Part shown: piece by piece, positions 58,762 through 64,000 of the stretch
Layout: every line of letters starts with the position of its first letter
How positions within the stretch are numbered: the stretch's first letter is position 1
DNA from: Nonomuraea antri
GTDB lineage: Bacteria > Actinomycetota > Actinomycetes > Streptosporangiales > Streptosporangiaceae
Assembly (NCBI RefSeq): GCF_013283785.1
Contig: NZ_JABCPZ010000003.1
Span: 62,001-126,000, forward strand
Reading direction: 5' to 3'
Length of the DNA: 64,000 bases
The notes under the pieces: generated by a model
What the model was told of the DNA's origin: nothing
The model's database searches: none
Seen by the model: only the letters and a program-made list of their open reading frames with translations
Made by a program: the position numbers and the translations under genes

Positions 58762-59325
58762 GTGCCCAGCATCCCGCAACCGCTAGACCCGCACGACGAC
58801 GGCGCCGCCGCCCCCGCCGTGGCCGCCGCCCTGGCCTCCTACCAGGCGGGCGACGCCGACGCGGGCGACGTCCTGACCGCGCTGGCCGGGGCCAGGCTCC
58901 TGGTGCCCGTGGTCGCCCTGCTCACCTCGTCCGAGGTGGGGGAGCACGGGCTGCGTCAGGAGAAGGAGAGCGAGATGGCGCTGCCCAAGCTCGTCGGACA
59001 GGACGGCAGGGAGGCGGTGCTCGCCTTCACCGGCACCGCGTCGCTGACCGCCTGGCGGCCCGACGCCCGGCCCATCCAGGCCACCGCGCTGCAGGTGTGC
59101 CAGGCGGCGGTGGGGGAGCGGGCGGCGGCCGTGGTGATCGACGTGGCGGGGCCGGTGCCGTTCGTGATCGAGGGCACGGTGCTGGAGACGCTGGCCGCCA
59201 TCGAGTCGGGGACGGTGGACCGCGTGGCGGGCGTCACGGTGGCCCGCGTCGAACCGGCCCCCGAGGCGTCACCCGAGGCGTCGGCACGTAAACGCCGCCG
59301 CTGGTTCTCCCGCCGCGAACCCTAG
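58762..59325 (+). CDS. SseB-domain protein
   Basis: A 187-residue protein whose central part (LPKLVGQDGREAVLAFTGTASLTAWRPDARP) is the SseB N-terminal domain found in many actinobacterial proteins of unknown role. The C-terminus is basic (KRRRWFSRREP). GTG 58762 lies 8 nt after a TAGTCT -10 box, so translation is probably leaderless. The gene is followed by a minisatellite. Confidence 0.85.
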   Translation: MPSIPQPLDPHDDGAAAPAVAAALASYQAGDADAGDVLTALAGARLLVPVVALLTSSEVGEHGLRQEKESEMALPKLVGQDGREAVLAFTGTASLTAWRPDARPIQATALQVCQAAVGERAAAVVIDVAGPVPFVIEGTVLETLAAIESGTVDRVAGVTVARVEPAPEASPEASARKRRRWFSRREP

Positions 59326-59353
59326 CCACTCGCCCTCGCCTCGTCCTGCGACT

Positions 59354-59470
59354 CGGAAGGGCCCACGCCCCGGAAGGGCCCACGCCCCGGAAGGGCCCGC
59401 GCCCCGGAAGGGGCCCGCACCTCAGAAGGACCCGCACTCCGGAAGGGGCCCGCGCTCGTTCGGAAAGGGC
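59354..59470. repeat. Degenerate 17-18-bp tandem repeat
   Basis: Units such as CGGAAGGGCCCACGCCC begin at 59354, 59371, 59388, 59405, 59423 and 59440, with a partial unit at 59461. The first two are identical; later ones drift. The block fills most of the gap between the SseB and prepilin peptidase genes. Each unit contains GGGCCC or a variant, so RNA from it could fold in several ways. Confidence 0.88.
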
Positions 59471-59515
59471 GGGAACCGGGCGCGTGTCGCCGTCCCCGCC
59501 GCTAGTGTCACGACC

Positions 59516-60151
59516 GTGGACGTGGACCCGGACGTCGTAACGGTAGGCGCGGTCACGCTGCTCGGCCTCGTCGCCGGTCGCTACGTCCGCGCGCTCGCCG
59601 ACGCCTTCCACCAGGGCGTCCCCCCGGTCAGGGCGCTGCGCGGCACGCCGCCGGTCCCGTCGTGGCCGCCGTCCGTCGACGTGCTGACCGCCGTCGTGGC
59701 CGGGCTGGTGGTGTGGCGGGCGGGCCTGCCGTACCTGTACTTCGCGCTCGCCGGAACCGCCCTGGCCGTCATCGACTGGCGCACCACCAGGCTCCCCGAC
59801 GTGATCACGCTCCCGTCGTACCCGATCCTGGCCCTGACGCTGCTGCCCACCGGCGAGTTGCCGCGCGCGCTGCTCGGCGCGGCGGCGCTGGCGGTGCTGT
59901 ACGGCGTGCTCTGGTTCGCGCGTCCGGACGCGATGGGACTCGGCGACGTCAAGCTGGCCGGGCTGATCGGGATGGCCGCGGCGGCGCTGAGCTGGCAATC
60001 CTGGGTGGTGGCCGCGCTGGGCGGGCAGCTGTTAGGCGCGCTGTACGCCGTCGGCCTGCTGGTCACCGGCAGGGGCACGCGGGAGACCCAGTTCCCGTTC
60101 GGCCCGTTCATGCTGCTCGGCGCGCTCGCCGCGCTCTGCCTCGCCCGCTGA
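59516..60151 (+). CDS. Prepilin peptidase (A24 family)
   Basis: A 211-residue membrane aspartyl protease with about six helices. The two catalytic Asp are in AVIDWRTTRLPDVITLPSYP and MGLGDVKLAGLIG (the GxGD motif). It has no N-methyltransferase domain, as is usual in actinobacteria. It would process type IV or Flp/Tad prepilins, whose genes are not in this window. GTG 59516 lies 7 nt after a TAGTGT -10 box. It precedes the aro cluster. Confidence 0.9.
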   Translation: MDVDPDVVTVGAVTLLGLVAGRYVRALADAFHQGVPPVRALRGTPPVPSWPPSVDVLTAVVAGLVVWRAGLPYLYFALAGTALAVIDWRTTRLPDVITLPSYPILALTLLPTGELPRALLGAAALAVLYGVLWFARPDAMGLGDVKLAGLIGMAAAALSWQSWVVAALGGQLLGALYAVGLLVTGRGTRETQFPFGPFMLLGALAALCLAR

Positions 60152-60256
60152 ACGCCTCGCCGGCAGAACGTCTCGCCGGCTGAACCTCTCACCGGCCTGA
60201 ACGTCTCGCCGGTCGGACGTCTCACACATCGAACGTCTCGCCAGTTGAACGTTCGG
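60149..60256. repeat. Degenerate 16-17-bp tandem repeat before aroC
   Basis: Units of the form GAACGTCTCGCCGGCT start at about 60150, 60166, 60182, 60199, 60215 and 60231, with a partial unit at 60247. The first includes the TGA stop of the prepilin peptidase gene. The block fills most of the 141-bp gap to aroC. Confidence 0.88.
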
Positions 60257-60292
60257 CTATCTCAGTGGGCGACACGTGGAAGACTTGTACAC

Positions 60293-61474
60293 ATGTTGCG
60301 CTGGTTGACTGCCGGAGAGTCCCACGGCCCGGAGCTTGTTGCGATCATGGAAGGCCTCCCCGCCGGGGTCGAAGTGACCACGGCCGACATCGACGAGGCC
60401 CTGCGCCGCCGCCGCCTGGGTTATGGCCGCGGCGCCCGGATGAAGTTCGAGCAGGACCAGGTGACGATCGTGGGCGGCGTGCGGCACGGCCGCACGATGG
60501 GCAGCCCGGTCGCCATCAGGATCGGCAACACCGAGTGGCCGAAATGGGAGAAGGTCATGTCGGCCGATCCCGTCGACCCGGCCGAACTGGAGGGCCTGGC
60601 GCGCAACGCGCCCAGGTCGCGCCCCCGTCCCGGCCACGCCGACCTGGCGGGCATGCAGAAGTACGGCTTCGACGACGCCAGGCAGGTCCTCGACCGGGCC
60701 AGCGCCCGCGAGACCGCGGCCAGGGTCGCGCTCGGCGAGGTCGCCAGGCGCTTCCTGAAGCAGTCGCTCGGCGTCGACGTCGTCAGCCACGTCACCTCCA
60801 TCGGCGGCGCCCAGACCCCGTCGGAGATCCTGCCCGGCGCCGGTGACCTGGCACGCATCGACGACGACCCGGTGCGCTGCTTCGACCCCGCGGGCAGCGC
60901 CGCGATGATCGAGGTGATCGACCGGGCGCACAAGGACGGCGACACGCTGGGCGGCGTCGTCGAGGTCCTCGCCTACGGCCTGCCGCCCGGCCTGGGCAGC
61001 TACACGCACTGGGACCGGCGCCTCGACTCGCGCCTGGCCGGCGCGCTCATGGGCATCCAGGCGATCAAGGGCGTCGCGGTCGGCGACGGTTTCGAGACCG
61101 CCAGGCGTCCCGGCTCCCAGGCGCACGACGAGATCGAGTACACCACCGACGACGGCGTTCGCCGCATCACCAACCGCGCCGGCGGCGTCGAAGGCGGCAT
61201 GACGAACGGCGAGATCCTGCGGGTCAGCGCCGCCATGAAGCCGATCTCCACCGTGCCCAGGGCGCTGGCCACCATCGACGTCAAGACCGGCGAGGCGGCC
61301 AAGGCCCACCACGAGCGCTCCGACGTGTGCGCGGTGCCCGCGGCGGGCATCGTCGCTGAGGCGATGGTCGCGCTGGTGCTGGCCGACGCGGCGCTCGAGA
61401 AGTTCGGCGGCGACTCCGTCCAGGAGGTCGCGCGCAACCTGTCCGGCTACCTCTCGTCAATGGTGATCAAATGA
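60293..61474 (+). CDS. aroC: Chorismate synthase
   Basis: A 393-residue enzyme that converts 5-enolpyruvylshikimate-3-phosphate to chorismate with reduced FMN. Signature blocks are [21 protein letters not shown] at the start, [22 protein letters not shown] and [15 protein letters not shown] 60293 has GGAAG about 10 nt upstream and gives the canonical start [12 protein letters not shown]. It is the first of four overlapping shikimate genes. Confidence 0.97.
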   Translation: MLRWLTAGESHGPELVAIMEGLPAGVEVTTADIDEALRRRRLGYGRGARMKFEQDQVTIVGGVRHGRTMGSPVAIRIGNTEWPKWEKVMSADPVDPAELEGLARNAPRSRPRPGHADLAGMQKYGFDDARQVLDRASARETAARVALGEVARRFLKQSLGVDVVSHVTSIGGAQTPSEILPGAGDLARIDDDPVRCFDPAGSAAMIEVIDRAHKDGDTLGGVVEVLAYGLPPGLGSYTHWDRRLDSRLAGALMGIQAIKGVAVGDGFETARRPGSQAHDEIEYTTDDGVRRITNRAGGVEGGMTNGEILRVSAAMKPISTVPRALATIDVKTGEAAKAHHERSDVCAVPAAGIVAEAMVALVLADAALEKFGGDSVQEVARNLSGYLSSMVIK

Positions 61475-61971
61475 CCAAGGCCGTGCTGATCGGCCCGCCC
61501 GGGTCCGGTAAGACCACACTCGGCCGCCTGCTCGCCGAGCGCTACGGCGTCGGCTTCCGCGACACCGACGCCGACGTCGAGGCCGTCGCGGGCAAGCCCG
61601 TCGCCGACATCTTCGTCGAGGACGGCGAAGAACGGTTCCGCGAGCTCGAACGCGAGGCCGTGCGCAGGGCCCTGGCCGAGCACGACGGCGTGCTGTCGCT
61701 GGGCGGCGGCGCCGTCCTGAGCGAGGAGACGCAGGCGCTGCTCAGCGGCCAGCCGGTCGTCTACCTGCAGGTGGGCCTGGCCGACGCGGTGCAGCGGGTG
61801 GGGCTCGGCGCGGCCAGGCCGCTGCTCGTGCTCAACCCGCGCAGCCAGCTCAAGCGGCTCATGGAGGAGCGGCGGCCGATCTACGAGCGGCTGGCCGTGC
61901 TGACCGTCGCCACCGACAAGCGCGACCCGGAAGAACTGGCCGACGAGATCGTCAAGGGGCTGCCGGCATGA
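61471..61971 (+). CDS. aroK: Shikimate kinase
   Basis: A 166-residue kinase with Walker [18 protein letters not shown] (residues 8-24), the shikimate-binding DTDADVE, and the GGGAV loop near residue 78. The lid has RPLL. It forms shikimate-3-phosphate. ATG overlaps the aroC stop (ATGA) and its stop overlaps aroB, so the four aro genes are translated as a chain. Confidence 0.97.
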   Translation: MTKAVLIGPPGSGKTTLGRLLAERYGVGFRDTDADVEAVAGKPVADIFVEDGEERFRELEREAVRRALAEHDGVLSLGGGAVLSEETQALLSGQPVVYLQVGLADAVQRVGLGAARPLLVLNPRSQLKRLMEERRPIYERLAVLTVATDKRDPEELADEIVKGLPA

Positions 61972-63038
61972 CCGCCACCAGGATCGCCGTACGCGGCGCC
62001 GACCCGTACGACGTGGTGGTCGGCACCGGCGTGCTCAGCGAGCTGCCCGGGCTGCTCAAGCCCGGCGTGCGCACGGTGGCCGTGATCCACCCGGCCACGC
62101 TGCCGGAGATCTCCCGCCCGGTCTGCTCGGCGCTGTCCGACGCCGGCTTCGACGTGGTCGCGCTGCCCGTCCCCGACGGCGAGCAGGCCAAGACGGTCGA
62201 GGTGGCCGCGCAGCTGTGGTCGGCGTTCGGCCGCTACGGCGTCACCCGCTCCGACGCCGTCGTCGGCGTGGGCGGCGGCGCCACCACCGACCTGGCCGGC
62301 TTCGTGGCCGGCACCTGGCTGCGCGGCGTGCAGGTGGTGCTGGTGCCCACGACGCTGCTGGCCATGGTCGACGCGGCCGTCGGCGGCAAGAACGGCATCG
62401 ACACGCCGGAGGGCAAGAACCTGGTCGGCACGTTCCTGCCGCCCGCCGGGGTGCTCTGCGACCTGGCCACGCTGCCCAGTATGCCCAAGTCCGACTACGT
62501 GGCCGGCCTCGCCGAGATCATCAAGGGCGGCTTCATCGCCGACCCGGCCATCCTCACGCTCGTCGAGGACGACCCGGAGGGCGCGACCCGTCCCGAGGGG
62601 GAGCACACCCGCGAGCTGATCGAGCGCAAGATCCGGGTCAAGGCCGACGTCGTCGGCGCCGACCTGCGCGAGGCCGGGCTGCGCGAGATACTCAACTACG
62701 GCCACACGCTCGCGCACGCCGTCGAACGCCACGAGAACTACCACATCCGCCACGGCGAGGCGGTCGCCATCGGCATGGTCTACGCGGCCGAGCTGTCGCG
62801 GCTCTCCGGCCGCGCCGACCTGGTCGAGCGCACCCGGTCCATCCTCACCTCGGTCGGGCTGCCCACCGCCTACCGCGCCGACGCCTGGACCCAGCTGCGC
62901 GACCACATGCGCCTGGACAAGAAGAACCGCGGCGCCAAGCAGCGTTTCGTGGTCCTCGACGCCCTGGCCGAGCCGAGCCGCCTCGAAGACCCGGCCGAGG
63001 AGCTGCTCGAGGCCGCCTACAAGGAGATCTCCCGATGA
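61968..63038 (+). CDS. aroB: 3-dehydroquinate synthase
   Basis: A 356-residue NAD- and metal-dependent enzyme making 3-dehydroquinate from DAHP. Motifs include [21 protein letters not shown] (NAD binding), [19 protein letters not shown], and the metal ligands in [13 protein letters not shown] and [12 protein letters not shown] 61968 overlaps the aroK stop. Confidence 0.97.
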   Translation: MTATRIAVRGADPYDVVVGTGVLSELPGLLKPGVRTVAVIHPATLPEISRPVCSALSDAGFDVVALPVPDGEQAKTVEVAAQLWSAFGRYGVTRSDAVVGVGGGATTDLAGFVAGTWLRGVQVVLVPTTLLAMVDAAVGGKNGIDTPEGKNLVGTFLPPAGVLCDLATLPSMPKSDYVAGLAEIIKGGFIADPAILTLVEDDPEGATRPEGEHTRELIERKIRVKADVVGADLREAGLREILNYGHTLAHAVERHENYHIRHGEAVAIGMVYAAELSRLSGRADLVERTRSILTSVGLPTAYRADAWTQLRDHMRLDKKNRGAKQRFVVLDALAEPSRLEDPAEELLEAAYKEISR

Positions 63039-63469
63039 TCCTGGTGCTCAACGGGCCCAACCTGCGCCGCCTCGGCACCCGCGAGCCCGACGTGTACGGC
63101 GCGGAGACGTTCGACGACCTGGCCGAGCTGTGCCGCACCACCGGCGAGAAGCTGGGCGAGCAGGTCGAGGTCCGCCAGACCGACGACGAGGCCGAACTGG
63201 TCGGCTGGCTGCACGAGGCCGCCGACCGGCGCCTGCCCGTCGTGCTCAACCCGGCCGCCTTCACCCACTACTCCTACGCCGTCCGCGACGCCATCGCCCA
63301 GCGCACCGCCCCGCTGGTCGAGGTGCACATCTCGAACCCGGCCGCGCGCGAGGAGTTCAGGCACACGTCCGTGGTGGCCGCCGTCGCCACCGGGACGATC
63401 GCCGGGTTCGGGCTCCAGTCGTACGTGCTGGCCCTGCACGCGATCGCGGAGATGAACAGCGAGAAATGA
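63035..63469 (+). CDS. aroQ: 3-dehydroquinate dehydratase, type II
   Basis: A 144-residue type II dehydroquinase: [20 protein letters not shown] with the catalytic Arg and Tyr, [16 protein letters not shown], and [18 protein letters not shown] with the catalytic His. It converts 3-dehydroquinate to 3-dehydroshikimate. ATG 63035 overlaps the aroB stop by 4 nt. The shorter length than the reading frame upstream reflects this start. Confidence 0.97.
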   Translation: MILVLNGPNLRRLGTREPDVYGAETFDDLAELCRTTGEKLGEQVEVRQTDDEAELVGWLHEAADRRLPVVLNPAAFTHYSYAVRDAIAQRTAPLVEVHISNPAAREEFRHTSVVAAVATGTIAGFGLQSYVLALHAIAEMNSEK

Positions 63470-64000
63470 CGCACTACCGCTCCTTCGTCGCACTCGGCGA
63501 CAGCTTCACCGAAGGACTGAACGACCCCGGCGCGAACGGCCACTTCCGCGGCTGGGCCGACCGGGTGGCCGAGCGCCTGGCCGAGGACGAGCCCGAGTTC
63601 CGCTACGCCAACCTCGCCGTCCGCGGCAGGCTGCTGGAACAGATCGTCACCGACCAGGTGCCGCTCGCCATGGAGATGGCCCCCGACCTGGTCAGCCTGT
63701 GCGCGGGCGGCAACGACCTGATGCGCCCCGGCAGCGACCCGGACGTGATGGCCAAGCAACTCGCGCACGCCGTCCGCCGCCTGCGCGCCACCGGCGCCGA
63801 GGTGCTGCTGTTCACCGGCGTCGACCCGCGCGACATGCCGCTCCTGCGCCGCATGCGCGGCCGCTTCGCCACGTTCTACCTGCACGTACGCTCCATCGCC
63901 GACCTGAACGGCTGCCACCTGGTCGACCAGTGGTCGATGCAGGGCCTGCGCGACTGGCGCGCCTGGGCCGGCGACAGGATCCACATGAACGAACACGGCC
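63466..64000 (+). CDS. SGNH/GDSL-family hydrolase (3' end outside the window)
   Basis: An open frame of 178 codons with no stop before the window ends. It starts at ATG 63466, overlapping the aroQ stop (ATGA). The GDSL block is [11 protein letters not shown] (Ser near residue 13), followed by the GGND block LCAGGNDLM near residue 84. The C-terminal catalytic Asp-His pair is probably in [11 protein letters not shown] at the window edge. It is probably a lipase or esterase; there is no signal peptide. Confidence 0.88.
   Translation, partial: MTHYRSFVALGDSFTEGLNDPGANGHFRGWADRVAERLAEDEPEFRYANLAVRGRLLEQIVTDQVPLAMEMAPDLVSLCAGGNDLMRPGSDPDVMAKQLAHAVRRLRATGAEVLLFTGVDPRDMPLLRRMRGRFATFYLHVRSIADLNGCHLVDQWSMQGLRDWRAWAGDRIHMNEHG

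Noticed and set aside
59354-60256. The short repeats as a CRISPR array
   Set aside because: Units are contiguous and drift in sequence, with no unique spacers and no cas genes.
1-64000. tRNA, rRNA or prophage genes
   Set aside because: I looked along both strands for tRNA-like arms, rRNA-like conserved stretches and integrase or capsid motifs and saw none; a covariance-model scan would be needed to exclude small RNAs.

Overview
This 64 kb window is a chromosome segment from a high-GC actinomycete. GTG and TTG starts are common, Arg is often AGG, stop/start overlaps (ATGA or GTGA) are frequent, and many genes have a TAGNNT-like -10 box only 6-8 nt before the start codon, suggesting leaderless mRNAs. 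Family content and gene order (purine/ureide cluster, prepilin peptidase followed by aroC-aroK-aroB-aroQ) fit the Streptosporangiales, for example a Nonomuraea-like organism; this is inference from gene content, not a search result. Coding density is high. I saw no rRNA, tRNA, CRISPR array, insertion sequence or prophage, and no stretch of more than 300 bases lacks a gene.

Layout. 0-9.4 kb: end of a possible metallophosphoesterase gene, a family-A DNA polymerase, an epoxide-hydrolase-like protein, two MFS exporters, a MOSC protein, a TetR regulator and a membrane Ser/Thr kinase. 9.5-22.6 kb: the most coherent block, a nitrogen-heterocycle catabolic region. A minus-strand operon (DUF2877/AllH, FdrA/AllF, DUF1116/AllG) diverges from a PucR regulator, followed by two NCS2 uracil/xanthine permeases and a three-subunit molybdenum hydroxylase (FAD, 2Fe-2S, Mo). 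22.6-30.6 kb: leucine-rich-repeat protein, lipoprotein, cytochrome bd oxidase (cydAB) behind a triple palindrome, polysaccharide deacetylase, CoxG-like protein, DsbA/FrnE-like oxidoreductase, thymidine kinase. 30.6-36.2 kb: hydantoinase/oxoprolinase subunits A and B, then a tandemly duplicated DUF3800-like gene whose second copy is broken.

36.2-41.3 kb: a 3-hydroxyisobutyrate-dehydrogenase-like enzyme, a phosphatase, a P-loop kinase, a CaiB-type CoA transferase and a fused carboxyltransferase. 41.3-48.2 kb: a minus-strand run (secreted peptidase, DUF418 protein, nitrilase-family amidase, two unknowns, ECF sigma factor, membrane anti-sigma-like protein). 48.2-52.3 kb: aminotransferase, a CopG-Doc toxin-antitoxin pair, and oxyR divergent from ahpC-ahpD. 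52.3-59.3 kb: FUSC exporter, alpha/beta hydrolase, barbiturase/cyanuric-acid-hydrolase-family enzyme, MMPL exporter with a divergent PadR regulator, a RelA-type HD protein and an SseB-domain protein. 59.5-64 kb: prepilin peptidase, then shikimate genes aroC-aroK-aroB-aroQ and a truncated SGNH hydrolase gene.

How it may work together. Two base permeases, a Mo hydroxylase, an oxamate-carbamoyltransferase-like trio, an ATP-dependent hydantoinase and a barbiturase-family ring opener lie within 46 kb. I infer an oxidative purine and/or pyrimidine ring-degradation capacity; the substrates are not proven by sequence. The region is also rich in perfect inverted repeats just ahead of genes (pucR/allH, first NCS2 permease, cydA, CopG-Doc, FUSC exporter, PadR/MMPL), most of them good operator candidates.
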